Below are positions 16,432-25,135 of a DNA stretch of 62,202 nucleotides, piece after piece (position 1 is the stretch's first letter; every line of letters begins with the position of its first letter). The DNA comes from a virus: IMG/VR virus record IMGVR_UViG_3300032516_000021, positions 1 to 62,202 of that record; one strand, given 5' to 3'. The notes below the pieces were generated by a model that worked only from the letters and a program-made list of their open reading frames with translations, did not search any database and was not told the origin of the DNA. The translations under genes and the position numbers were made by a program.

Positions 16432-18150
16432 TTAGGCGGCTACCGCGGTGGTGATGCCAGCCGGAGACGAAGTCACGGTAAAGACGATCTTCTCGGCCAC
16501 ACCGGCAGGCTGATACTCGATCCAGCAATTGAGATAGCCGAGTGCAACCTGTTCGCTGGGGTTATTGCTGTCATCGCATTTGATCGAGTAGGCGATGATT
16601 CCGCCCTCTTTGACCTTCTCGTTGAAGTAAGCCACAATCTTGCGTACCAGCTTCGCGCGCGTCTCGGCATTGTTCGGTTCAAACGTCACGTTGCCGATTT
16701 CGCTCTTGAGCGTCCGCGAGATATCGTTGAACTGCTCGGAGTGATTGATAAACCGGAAGTTGGTTGTGGCAGAGCGCGTGCGGCCGCCCCAAGTACGCAA
16801 GCCCTGGCTGGCGATGATCGTGTTTACACCGGCGTCGTTGGCGGTTTCTTCTTCAGTACGAAGCAAGCCGCGCTCAAGGTCGGTGCCATAGCCGATGGGC
16901 TCATTGCCGATGCTCTTGTAGATACCGCGATCTCGATCTTTCTTGGCGGCGGTTCCGAGCACCGGACCGACTGGCGGCACCCAAACGGTAGCACCATTGT
17001 CGGTGATCTTAACCCACGGATACCAGATGCAAAGACGGCGCCCTTCAAAGTTGCCGACGAACGTCACGGCCTCAGCGACGGTCTTGCCATAAGGCACGTG
17101 CGCATAGACCTCAATGTCCTGTTGCGTGTTGGCGAAATTGAGCAACGCCTGTACGACCTCGATGTACCCGGCGTCTGCCGACGTCAGAATCTTCGGATTC
17201 GGGCAACCGATGCGGAACAGGTTAGGCACGGCGGCGAAAGCATAGATGCCAGTCGCGCTGCCAGCGGAACCCGTCCAGTGCGCCTTCTCGATGTTGGCAG
17301 TATCGTCAGCACCGGCGACGGTAGTCAACGCAGTCGGGGCGGAAGTCACGGCGGGCATAGTCAGATAGTTTGTGGACAGAGCATTATAGCCCGTCGCATC
17401 CAAGTCGACTACCTCGATGTAATTGGAGTTGTCGCTAATGACTTTCTCGCAGAAAAATGAGACGCTATCGTTCATCGACAGCCCTTCCCAGCGCTCGACT
17501 TCGACTGATCCCTCGTAAACGATGATCTTGAATTCGAGTGAGGAGATAACGCCGTTGACGGTAGTGTAGGCGTAGGTCAGACCGACAACCCACTGAACGA
17601 CGTTAGTCGTATGATTGACCGCCGTCAGTTCCCGATATTCGGTATTGGTGCCGTTGTAGAACTTCAGGAACGTTCCGACTTCCATGCCGGTCGTCGACCT
17701 AAGCGTCGCACTGATTGCGGTAGTAGTCGGGATATTCACTGTCGGCGCCGTCACAATCACGTTCTGATCGAGCACTTCGACAGTCAGGTTGTTGCCCCAA
17801 GCGCCTTCGGAGCGGGCTTGAATCCTCAGCGTACTTGCCGGTGATCCGGCTTTGTCCACCACGGTCAAGTATGCCTTCGCGGCAGCCGGGCCTTTGACAT
17901 TAATTACGGCAAGCGGTGCTTCACCGACAGCGGAGTAGAAACCCTGTACGTCATAGTAAGACGTGATGCCGGTAAGCGGGAACGCGCCGAACGTGCGTTC
18001 AAACTCGGCCATGTTGTTGACCACGATAGCTTTATTGAGCACCCCTTTCCAGAAGGTGCCCATAATGCCCGTGACCGTTTGCGAGGAACCGTCCACCGGC
18101 GACAGACCCTGTCCCTCGATGATATTCACACCCTTGTTGAAGGTAGCCAT
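16432..18150 (-). CDS. contractile tail sheath protein (572 aa)
   Basis: Starts MATFNKGVNIIEGQGLSPVD and has VTGIMGTFWKGVLNKAIVVN, the standard N-terminal sheath segment, with an inserted beta domain at about residues 90-260. The C-terminal third contains GLRTWGGRTRSATTNFRFIN, EQFNDISRTLKSEIGNVTFE and the closing YLNCWIEYQPAGVAEKIVFT, which is the conserved sheath core. This gene proves a contractile tail (myovirus morphology). Confidence 0.95.
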   Translation of the reverse strand: MATFNKGVNIIEGQGLSPVDGSSQTVTGIMGTFWKGVLNKAIVVNNMAEFERTFGAFPLTGITSYYDVQGFYSAVGEAPLAVINVKGPAAAKAYLTVVDKAGSPASTLRIQARSEGAWGNNLTVEVLDQNVIVTAPTVNIPTTTAISATLRSTTGMEVGTFLKFYNGTNTEYRELTAVNHTTNVVQWVVGLTYAYTTVNGVISSLEFKIIVYEGSVEVERWEGLSMNDSVSFFCEKVISDNSNYIEVVDLDATGYNALSTNYLTMPAVTSAPTALTTVAGADDTANIEKAHWTGSAGSATGIYAFAAVPNLFRIGCPNPKILTSADAGYIEVVQALLNFANTQQDIEVYAHVPYGKTVAEAVTFVGNFEGRRLCIWYPWVKITDNGATVWVPPVGPVLGTAAKKDRDRGIYKSIGNEPIGYGTDLERGLLRTEEETANDAGVNTIIASQGLRTWGGRTRSATTNFRFINHSEQFNDISRTLKSEIGNVTFEPNNAETRAKLVRKIVAYFNEKVKEGGIIAYSIKCDDSNNPSEQVALGYLNCWIEYQPAGVAEKIVFTVTSSPAGITTAVAA

Positions 18151-18219
18151 GCTTTGCTCCTATTGTGAGATTGTTGGATTTGCAATTTTGGGGATATTGG
18201 ACTTGCGTCAGTGGCCGGA

Positions 18220-18432
18220 TTACGGTTCGACTTTGGCGGTCTTTGCCTTGGGCGCGGGCGGCTCGACTACGGCTCCGGCGACCGAGACTTCGTCTATCAT
18301 GACGGCGCCAAGTCGCTCAAGTCGCTTGAGATCGTCAGGCGCGGCGGGCACGACAAGAGATTCGCCGTGTTGCAAGAGCGTGCCATCAATCTTGATCCAC
18401 GTTGACAGCAGGTTCGTGATTTTGTAAGCCAT
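18220..18432 (-). CDS. small hypothetical protein before the sheath (70 aa)
   Basis: Not recognised as a family. It begins MAYKITNLLSTWIKIDGTLL and ends in a proline/lysine tail (PPAPKAKTAKVEP). Similar short proteins with an 'LxPGeslvv' region often precede tail sheath genes and may be assembly factors or minor virion parts. It has a good AAGGAAAT ribosome site and is one base from its upstream neighbour. Confidence 0.65.
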   Translation of the reverse strand: MAYKITNLLSTWIKIDGTLLQHGESLVVPAAPDDLKRLERLGAVMIDEVSVAGAVVEPPAPKAKTAKVEP

Positions 18433-18433
18433 A

Positions 18434-19000
18434 TTATATTTCCTTTGGGACGGTAACTGTTTCGTCGTTGATATCGAAAATGGTGTGGAGTACCAAGTAT
18501 TCAGTCTCGGCGGCGTGCGCGTCAGTCAGCCATAGCGGCACCGAGAAGCGGTAGACCTTGGCGAAACCATCGGCGGTTAGATCATCCTGATTATCGCCGC
18601 CCTCATAGCGGGGATAGTAGGTCTCCAACAGCGGCGTGATGATTTCTTTTCCCGATGCAAAGAACCGGATGATGTCTTGCTGAAGCTGCCAGTCCTCGGT
18701 ATGCGTGCGCGTGAAGGTATGTAGCTGAATGAATAGGCGGAACGGCAGCGGGGGATAGGTCAGAGTCGCCGTGTTATCGAGATTTCTCGTGACGATGTAT
18801 TTCCTGCCGGACGTGTCGTTGTCGGGATCGGGGCGCAAGTCAAGTGCCGAGATTACAACCGACAAGAGCGCGACTTCCGTGTCATCAACAAGGCGATCAT
18901 CAGGATGACCGACGACGATCTTGTCGGCGGTCAATCCCGTAATGGAAGAGGCCAAGGATGTTTTCAACCCGGCGATGAAGTCTTCTGTGCGTGAGGTCAT
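18434..19000 (-). CDS. putative tail terminator/sheath-capping protein (188 aa)
   Basis: Sits between the virion morphogenesis gene and the sheath, the usual place of the tail terminator that caps tube and sheath. The sequence (RTEDFIAGLKTSLASSITGL, then VALLSVVISALDLRPDPDND, PPLPFRLFIQLHTFTRTHTE) has an alpha-beta pattern like other tail-end proteins. The name is by position; the family signature is weak. Confidence 0.6.
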   Translation of the reverse strand: MTSRTEDFIAGLKTSLASSITGLTADKIVVGHPDDRLVDDTEVALLSVVISALDLRPDPDNDTSGRKYIVTRNLDNTATLTYPPLPFRLFIQLHTFTRTHTEDWQLQQDIIRFFASGKEIITPLLETYYPRYEGGDNQDDLTADGFAKVYRFSVPLWLTDAHAAETEYLVLHTIFDINDETVTVPKEI

Positions 19001-19497
19001 TCAGTGCAGTCGATAATTACTTGTCTAAGTGCTTCAATCCATGCTTGTCGCAAATGAGGCTCGATAGCCAGAATAGTCGGACGCAGATACGAGCGCGCGG
19101 GGATATGCAGCAGATATGATTTGCCGGTCTTGGAATTCGTCACCATGCCGTAGAATCCGAATTCATGAACGCGGGCGATGTTGACGAGTGATGATTTGTC
19201 GCTTTTCCTCTGCGCAGTCCTGAGTATGCCGACGAATACAGAGAAGGGATTGACCAGTTGATGCGTGATCGAGTTTATCAGGTCGCCATGGTCGATCAGC
19301 ATCTTGCTGCTGCCCTTGCGCTTGATCGTGGCAGCTTTTAGCGGCGGCCATTGTGGCGGCTGATTACGGATGTATTTCTTTACGGAATCAGCGGCAACAA
19401 TGCCAGCCTTTCGCGTCTGTTGCTTGGCTTCGCGCTGGAGTATCGAGGTGAACTTTGCCAGCGCCCCGACGCCCTTGCCCCAGTCGCCGGTCATCAT
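18997..19497 (-). CDS. virion morphogenesis/tail completion protein (gpG-like), 166 aa
   Basis: Pattern of Mu gpG/HK97 gp10-type proteins: QPPQWPPLKAATIKRKGSSK, LIDHGDLINSITHQ, VNIARVHEFGFYG and HIPARSYLRPT, i.e. W.pl...T...K...L...G.L..si, then H.fG and iPaR.fl. These proteins work at the head-tail joint. Length and place (between connectors and tail terminator) fit. Confidence 0.85.
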   Translation of the reverse strand: MMTGDWGKGVGALAKFTSILQREAKQQTRKAGIVAADSVKKYIRNQPPQWPPLKAATIKRKGSSKMLIDHGDLINSITHQLVNPFSVFVGILRTAQRKSDKSSLVNIARVHEFGFYGMVTNSKTGKSYLLHIPARSYLRPTILAIEPHLRQAWIEALRQVIIDCTE

Positions 19498-19501
19498 TCC
19501 C

Positions 19502-19921
19502 TTAGCGATTTCGTTTGCCTCCGACCTTGCGCGTGATAGCGACTTCGAGTGTCAGGAATTCATCGCCCGACTGTTGCGCCTGTGCAACCTTGGTGACATA
19601 GTAGGGCATGGTATCATTGATGAAGAACCGCCCCGCACTATCGACAACGGCATTCATTTGTGCGCATTCCTCTATGAGCAGCGTCAGCAGTGCGACAACA
19701 TCTTCACTCAAGCCTAACCGTTGCCGCGTCGCTTCACTCGGCGAGTATTCTATCAGCGCGTGCAGGCTTATCGACGTGGGATAGCAGGCTTCGGAGTCGA
19801 TGACTTCTTTAGTCAGTGCATTGACGTTGCCGGACGTTTCGACAAAGGGCTGATACGTGACCAGCGTGCCAATTTGCTTTAGCAATGCGGCCTGATTTGC
19901 TGCAAGGCGGGCGGTAGCCAT
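19502..19921 (-). CDS. putative head-tail joining protein (139 aa)
   Basis: Small protein with a long N-terminal helix (ARLAANQAALLKQIGTLVTY) followed by beta-rich sequence ending KVGGKRNR. Its place after a connector and before the gpG-like gene suggests a head closure role, but no signature is clear. It starts one base into the stop of the upstream membrane-protein gene. Confidence 0.55.
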   Translation of the reverse strand: MATARLAANQAALLKQIGTLVTYQPFVETSGNVNALTKEVIDSEACYPTSISLHALIEYSPSEATRQRLGLSEDVVALLTLLIEECAQMNAVVDSAGRFFINDTMPYYVTKVAQAQQSGDEFLTLEVAITRKVGGKRNR

Positions 19922-20283
19922 TAGGGCTTGATCGTCGCTTCTATCGCCGTCAAGCGATTTGAGTTGATGTCGATCTTTATGGCGATCTCTTTCATTGACA
20001 GATCGAGCTTGTCATTCAGCTTACTCAATGCTATCGCAATTGTACCGCGCTCCAGCATGGATTCCGCCTTGCTCTCCAGCGATATTTCCCTTCCAGCACT
20101 AAACGACACCACCGCAACTGACAGTATGATAGCCCCCCACTTTATCACGAGTGCCGCCTTGTTGGCCTTGTATATCTCGGCGATTTGGGATTTCATAACC
20201 CCATGTTCTTGCACCCAGTCTGAGTCAATAGGACATTCTCTCGTAGGTCCAGTACAGTCGTCGGGCATATCAATCAATTCCAA
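19921..20283 (-). CDS. single-pass membrane protein in head-tail module (120 aa)
   Basis: An N-terminal 45-residue acidic part with two Cys residues (DDCTGPTRECPIDSDWV) precedes one membrane helix (VIKWGAIILSVAVVSFSAG) and a coiled-coil C-terminal part (LNDKLDLSMKEIAIKID). Proteins of this shape, a TM helix plus coiled coil, include some phage hemolysin-XhlA-like and superinfection or lysis factors. A role in capsid assembly is unlikely despite the location. Confidence 0.6.
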   Translation of the reverse strand: MELIDMPDDCTGPTRECPIDSDWVQEHGVMKSQIAEIYKANKAALVIKWGAIILSVAVVSFSAGREISLESKAESMLERGTIAIALSKLNDKLDLSMKEIAIKIDINSNRLTAIEATIKP

Positions 20284-20286
20284 TGT

Positions 20287-20940
20287 TTAGGTTGATGCTA
20301 TACCAAGACGGCGATATCCATGAAGGATGCCGTCGATTTCAGGGTCGCCAAAGAAACCAGCCTGTGCGGCTTCGGAGAGCGTGTAGGAATATCCCTTCAG
20401 GCTCTCTTGGACAATGCGACCGGTGCCGATTGTCCCGATACGATCAACGGTCGGCGGCAGATACTTGGCGACAATGAGAACCGCCGCGCGCTTAATCATT
20501 CGCGGTGCCGAGTATGTCTCCGGGGTCGTCCCCATTGGAAACACGAAGCCGAATGAGCCGGTGATCTTGTAGTTGTTCTCGCCCTTGACCCAGTAAGCAT
20601 CGTATCGTTTCAACTTCGGATTTCGGAGAGCGACCTCGGCGAGAAGATCGCTCTCTTGGGCATAGGACGCGGAGGGAATTTCTGTTAGGACTTCTGTCCC
20701 TGTCGAATGGTCGGATTCATTCACCGATGTAATTGTAATCGGCGGATGCGGCAGCAGGAGGATATCTCTATTCCTCCCGCTGGCGTAAACGGACGTGTCC
20801 ACCTTGCGGAATAACCGCCCGGTGATCTTCTCAATGACATCTTCGGCGTCAAGGATCAACTCTTCCGCGCGCGCGCGATTGTACGTCGGACTGTTAATCC
20901 CTTCCGTCTGAAGGTCATCGAATGTGATGATGTTGCCCAT
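20287..20940 (-). CDS. head-tail connector protein (gp6-like adaptor), 217 aa
   Basis: Helical connector pattern at the N-terminus (RARAEELILDAEDVIEKITG RLF in two overlapping helices), a beta insertion (DILLLPHPPITITSVNES) of the type seen in Gp6/SPP1 gp15-like adaptors, then an Ala-rich helix (RMIKRAAVLIVAKYL). The 'PhPPIt.v' motif is characteristic of head-tail adaptors. It follows the capsid genes, as usual. Confidence 0.8.
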   Translation of the reverse strand: MGNIITFDDLQTEGINSPTYNRARAEELILDAEDVIEKITGRLFRKVDTSVYASGRNRDILLLPHPPITITSVNESDHSTGTEVLTEIPSASYAQESDLLAEVALRNPKLKRYDAYWVKGENNYKITGSFGFVFPMGTTPETYSAPRMIKRAAVLIVAKYLPPTVDRIGTIGTGRIVQESLKGYSYTLSEAAQAGFFGDPEIDGILHGYRRLGIAST

Positions 20941-20943
20941 GAA

Positions 20944-21483
20944 CTACGGGTTCTGCACCGTGGCCGGGTGCTGAAGATTGCGGACAGTGTGGTCATAAAC
21001 GAATGTCATGGTGTCAATATCGCCGGTTCTGTTGATAGTCACGTTAACCGTGCGCAAATAGACCGTACCTGTGGCGAGTGTCGCTTCGATTTGGGCGTTC
21101 GTCGGGGCAACCACGGCGGCGGTCAGTGCGACGGCGCCCGCATATATGCCCTGCCGGATCACGTTGTCAGCGAGACTGCGATAGTAGTAAATCGCATAGA
21201 CAATGGACTGACCGTTTGCCAGAATCGCGTTGCCAGTAGTTCCTGATCCGAGATTGATATCAGCGGCGGCGGCAATCTGCGAAACAAGACCGTCGAGGAT
21301 GATGATTCCCCCCGGGGCGGCAGCACCGCCCATCGGATGAAGGTTGACATGGTAGTGGTAAGCGCCGGTTCCGGTTGCCTGCACGCACACGGTAGTCGCG
21401 GTCCCGTACGCCATACCCTGAATCACACGGGTGTTGAAAAATTGGTCATGGGATAGTCCCTGACCATAAACGGACTCTTTCAT
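20944..21483 (-). CDS. putative virion structural protein (179 aa)
   Basis: Ala/Thr/Gly-rich beta-type protein (GAYHYHVNLHPMGGAAAPGG, TGTVYLRTVNVTINRTGDID) placed between the capsid and the connector genes. A capsid decoration or minor head protein is plausible, but I do not recognise a family. A ribosome site AAGGAGTT precedes the ATG. Confidence 0.6.
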   Translation of the reverse strand: MKESVYGQGLSHDQFFNTRVIQGMAYGTATTVCVQATGTGAYHYHVNLHPMGGAAAPGGIIILDGLVSQIAAAADINLGSGTTGNAILANGQSIVYAIYYYRSLADNVIRQGIYAGAVALTAAVVAPTNAQIEATLATGTVYLRTVNVTINRTGDIDTMTFVYDHTVRNLQHPATVQNP

Positions 21484-21534
21484 ATTGAACTCCTTATGAA
21501 TTGTTAATCAGATTTGAAGTGACGACTCCGGCGC

Positions 21535-21939
21535 TTACGCGGCCAGATACCCCTCACAGGCGGCGATGATCTTGTCAGCGGTCGCTTTACCGATACCGCT
21601 GATTTCGGTCAACTTCTCTTTCCCCGCCATGATGACTTCTCCGACAGTTGTATAACCGGCGTCATACAGGGATTCGAGCAGGGCAGGAGCCAACGCTTCG
21701 ACCGATGTAATGTCATCGGCCTCCGTCGGTTTCGGCGGAGGTTTGTCAGGTGCCGGGACTACAACACCAGCGGGATCGGGAATGATGCAAGGTTCAGATT
21801 TGAAGGCCACTTCACCTTTAAGCTTAAGGTAAAGTGGATCGTTCGCGGCCAGTTCGGCGACCCAACCCTTTGCGCAAGAGAAGTCCTTGCAACTAAATGA
21901 ACTGGCCAGACAAGTCATTCTAAATCCATTTGCCATCAT
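21535..21939 (-). CDS. helix-hairpin-helix domain protein (134 aa)
   Basis: The C-terminal 55 residues carry a double HhH motif (LLESLYDAGYTTVGEVIMAG and LTEISGIGKATADKIIAACE), a fold that binds DNA non-specifically or protein partners. The N-terminal half has three Cys (TCLASSFSCKDFSCAKGW) and a Pro-rich linker. In head modules, HhH proteins similar to this one occur after the capsid gene; they may be minor head proteins that touch DNA. The function is inferred from the domain only. Confidence 0.7.
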   Translation of the reverse strand: MMANGFRMTCLASSFSCKDFSCAKGWVAELAANDPLYLKLKGEVAFKSEPCIIPDPAGVVVPAPDKPPPKPTEADDITSVEALAPALLESLYDAGYTTVGEVIMAGKEKLTEISGIGKATADKIIAACEGYLAA

Positions 21940-21943
21940 TCAC

Positions 21944-23206
21944 CTACCAGGTAGCCGGCGGCGTAACCGCCACGCGCTCGTGAACGACGAAGGTTTGCGG
22001 CAAGGGTACGCAGACATCGCCATACCAGTAAGTGGTGATTTCGAAGCGGTCGAAATCCTTGTTGTAGGTACGCGAAGACCGCATCGTCTTCCATGTGATC
22101 TGGTTGATCGCCTTCGGATTGCCGAGGATGATCGACGTTTCGTCGGCGTAAGTGATCGTGTAATCAGTATTCGTCGCGCTGATCACCTGTTGGCCGAGTG
22201 ATGTCGTGGTGGTGATGGTGTTAGTCGCTCCACCCCAAACTGCCGGAAGGGTTTCGGAAATTCCGGTCAGAACGCATGTAACCTTGACCATGCGTCCGGC
22301 GATGGTGGTTGCGCAGAGCGTGGTTAGAGTGACCAAGCAGGTTGTCGCGGTTGCGGCCGAAACCGATGTCGGCGCAATCGCGGTCGGACCACCGGTCGCC
22401 GACACATACGGAGTGAGAATCTGTGGACTGCCGTCAGGCGGGACTCTCATTTGGGTCTGAATGACCTGATCGCCGAGTCCAGAACGCATACCCGCCGTCG
22501 TGCCAGCGATGTTTGTCAACGACCGGCGCCACATAATGTCCACCATGTCGTTGTAAATCCAGGCCAGCCCCGGATCGTTGCGGTACTTCTCCGGCATTTT
22601 CGTTCGCATATGTGACCAGATACCGGCACCCCAGGCAGCGCCGGCAGCATTGAAGACATTCGCACCGGTATGCAGAACCTTCAGCACGCCGTTAGTCATC
22701 CGCAACATGCGATTAAGGCGGGTGGCTGAACTGAGAGTCGTGTCGCTGTTCATGAGGATATTCGCGCGGTCGTTGCCCAGTGCAATACCGAACCCACGAG
22801 TCATCTGAGCTTCGAAGTCACCCATGCCCGCATCGGCGGCATCTTCGATTTCTTCGTAGGTTACGTACCACTCTGACTTGTATTTCTTCAGAGTGTACCC
22901 GACATTAGCGGTCGGTGGGCGAGTAGTAACGGGCGTGCCATCATTCTCGCCAACGCCTTCGGTGACCGGCTCGTTGAAGTCGATAACCGGAAAGGTGCCG
23001 ATGCGACTTCCCACGGTACGGTTCGTCACCGCACGGGAAATTTCGGATTGATCGCGGGCGGTTGAGAGTATTTCCTGCACTAACGGCCAGGGCAGGATGC
23101 CCCCGAAGTCATCGGCAGAGGTATTGATTATCCCACCTTCAGCCTTGGCGACGATGTTTTGCTTATTCGCCCACTGCTCAAACAGTTGTTTTGTTTTATC
23201 GGACAT
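21944..23206 (-). CDS. major capsid protein, HK97 fold (420 aa)
   Basis: Follows the protease/scaffold gene. The centre has the HK97-type E-loop and P-domain pattern (SEISRAVTNRTVGSRIGTFP, YEEIEDAADAGMGDFEAQMT, RTKMPEKYRNDPGLAWIYND). Residues about 265-350 are a Thr/Ala-rich insertion (TTCLVTLTTLCATTIAG) that interrupts the core, probably an Ig-like surface domain; the core resumes with NQITWKTMRSSRTYNKDFDR. The N-terminal 30 residues could be a delta domain or be removed by the protease. Confidence 0.88.
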   Translation of the reverse strand: MSDKTKQLFEQWANKQNIVAKAEGGIINTSADDFGGILPWPLVQEILSTARDQSEISRAVTNRTVGSRIGTFPVIDFNEPVTEGVGENDGTPVTTRPPTANVGYTLKKYKSEWYVTYEEIEDAADAGMGDFEAQMTRGFGIALGNDRANILMNSDTTLSSATRLNRMLRMTNGVLKVLHTGANVFNAAGAAWGAGIWSHMRTKMPEKYRNDPGLAWIYNDMVDIMWRRSLTNIAGTTAGMRSGLGDQVIQTQMRVPPDGSPQILTPYVSATGGPTAIAPTSVSAATATTCLVTLTTLCATTIAGRMVKVTCVLTGISETLPAVWGGATNTITTTTSLGQQVISATNTDYTITYADETSIILGNPKAINQITWKTMRSSRTYNKDFDRFEITTYWYGDVCVPLPQTFVVHERVAVTPPATW

Positions 23207-23274
23207 ATTGTCCTCTCCTGATTAAGATGTCGATTGAGTTGTGGCGCCAGAGCGCCGAGTGTAGGGGAAGCGAG

Positions 23275-24486
23275 TTATTTCGTCGCGAAGCTGAAGGCGG
23301 TTCCGCCCGTCTTTGCCTCTTGAGCTTGAGCGGCCTTCGCCAATTTTTCCTTCTCTGCCTTGTCTTCGGCGGAAGGCTGGTTTTCCAGGGCATTCGAACC
23401 CCAGACGCGCTTTCTGACATCAGTCATCATCGCGGTGAGTCTGTCGATGTCCTCAGATACGGATTTCCCGAACTCCGTCTCCTCGAGTTTCGTCTCTGCC
23501 GACTTCTTGACTTCACCGAGTTGGGTGGTGACTTCAGTTTTGAAGTCGTCTAGCGCCTTTTGGATAGGCGCGACGGCGTCATCAATCATCTTCTTGAGTG
23601 CTTCCTGGGTGATTTCCATTTCCAGTACTCCTTCTTTCATGGCGGCTTTACCGCCGCTCATTTTATCAATTGTGGATTTATCTGCTGATTTCGGTGCAGG
23701 GTTGAATAGACCGATGAAGGCATCGCGGCACTGATTGAATGAGTTCTCAATTTGCGTCGCCTTTTCCTCTTGGGTGGTCGTGTCATCATAGATGATTGAC
23801 CAGAGAGAATTTTCGAGCGCGTTCATCATCTCCGGCGACTCGTCATAGAATCGCTGTAGCGAATAGGTGGAGTCGAAGTCGGCTGAGTCTTTGGCAATGG
23901 GATGCTTCCCAAAGAATTCCTTGAGAGCTTCGCGCAATCGTTTTGCTTTGCCCACCGGTATCGGTTCCCGCTCGGCGAATGCGCCCATTGATACACCGGT
24001 GTAAGTGCCGTCGAGAATTCCTTTCCAGACTTCCTCACTCACAATCTGGAATTTGATCAGCCAAGCTCCGGCGACTGACTTGGCGAATCCCAGTGCCTTG
24101 CCGAGTGAGCCGTCAACGTCGATACAGGACTGGGCAATCTTGGCGATGTCTTCAAAGGTCTCATGCGAGTCGCCCGCGCCCGTACCCTTTTGTCGTTTGT
24201 CACTAAGGATCATGCCGAAGTTGTCACAAGCTTTTTCGACTTCTTCTTTAGTGACGACATCGCCTTCGCGGTCGGCGTCATCGGGGATCAGGACATAAGC
24301 ATAGACCTGCTTTTTCATTTCGTCTTTGTGCAGGAAGGTGACGGCTTTGGTCAGTCGGTCGCCAACGGCCTTAACGTCAGCTGACTTAATCAATGCGATC
24401 ACTGCCCCCGGGACCATCGGCGTCCCGCAAATCGACACCTCGACCGGCATAATGTTCTTGAGGAAATTCTTGCGCTCCAGAGTCAT
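23275..24486 (-). CDS. XkdF-like prohead protease with C-terminal scaffold domain (403 aa)
   Basis: Residues about 55-190 match the XkdF putative serine protease pattern: VYAYVLIPDDADREGDVVTK, GTGAGDSHETFEDIAKIAQS, LIKFQIVSEEVWKGILDGTY and TGVSMGAFAEREP. His in GDSHE and Ser in TGVSMG are candidate catalytic residues. The C-terminal 150 residues are a helical coiled-coil with acidic and basic blocks (MKKMIDD... DKAEKEKLAKAAQAQEAK region), typical of scaffolds. Fusion of protease and scaffold immediately upstream of the capsid gene is a known arrangement. Confidence 0.85.
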   Translation of the reverse strand: MTLERKNFLKNIMPVEVSICGTPMVPGAVIALIKSADVKAVGDRLTKAVTFLHKDEMKKQVYAYVLIPDDADREGDVVTKEEVEKACDNFGMILSDKRQKGTGAGDSHETFEDIAKIAQSCIDVDGSLGKALGFAKSVAGAWLIKFQIVSEEVWKGILDGTYTGVSMGAFAEREPIPVGKAKRLREALKEFFGKHPIAKDSADFDSTYSLQRFYDESPEMMNALENSLWSIIYDDTTTQEEKATQIENSFNQCRDAFIGLFNPAPKSADKSTIDKMSGGKAAMKEGVLEMEITQEALKKMIDDAVAPIQKALDDFKTEVTTQLGEVKKSAETKLEETEFGKSVSEDIDRLTAMMTDVRKRVWGSNALENQPSAEDKAEKEKLAKAAQAQEAKTGGTAFSFATK

Positions 24487-24508
24487 GGTTTATCCTTTGT
24501 TGGGATTG

Positions 24509-25135
24509 CTAATCTGCTTTGAACAGCATGGCGACGGTGACACCCTTGAGCGTGCCCGCTACGTAGTCGATACCGATGGTGATAGTCTTGGCCGCTTCGA
24601 TGGTCAAGTTGGCGGCAGGTACGTTATGCACCCAGCCGTAGACGGCGGCAAGTGGATAACAGCGCGCTGACCAGATTGAATCGGTTGCGAATGCCAGTGC
24701 GGCCACTCTCGATGATGCGCCCTTGAGGATGTGGATGTAAGCATCACCCGTCGCCCCGACGTACTCGGCTATGACAGTAACCTTCAGAATCTTGCCAGCA
24801 ACAGCGGTATAGAAAATGGCGTGATTTTCGTCTTCGTTGACATCGGCGCTGATCGTCCCGGTGACTTTCGACACCCAGAGTTCCGGCAGCTTCATCGCAT
24901 AGTCAGCCGTGACGTGATTCAGCGATTTGAAAAACAGTCCGCCGACATAGATGTCATACCAGCCGGTCGGTAGCGACGCGACATTCACGACGCCGAATTG
25001 GTCTGCATTGCCTGACCAGATAACGGGTGTCGTGGTAGCGGCAGCGTAAATGACGATAGGAGAATTTGGGAAAAGGCGAATCAAGTCGCTGTCAGGTTCA
25101 GTCCTGAAAATTACATCTTGGTAGTCTTGGGACAT
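24509..25135 (-). CDS. hypothetical protein of the head module (208 aa)
   Basis: Beta-rich protein (DVIFRTEPDSDLIRLFPNSP, PTGWYDIYVGGLFFKSLNHV, KGVTVAMLFKAD). The N-terminal part, with 'GWYDIYVGG', resembles small virion or fibre domains. It lies between the methyltransferase and the protease. A virion role is likely by location; no family is recognised. Confidence 0.6.
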   Translation of the reverse strand: MSQDYQDVIFRTEPDSDLIRLFPNSPIVIYAAATTTPVIWSGNADQFGVVNVASLPTGWYDIYVGGLFFKSLNHVTADYAMKLPELWVSKVTGTISADVNEDENHAIFYTAVAGKILKVTVIAEYVGATGDAYIHILKGASSRVAALAFATDSIWSARCYPLAAVYGWVHNVPAANLTIEAAKTITIGIDYVAGTLKGVTVAMLFKAD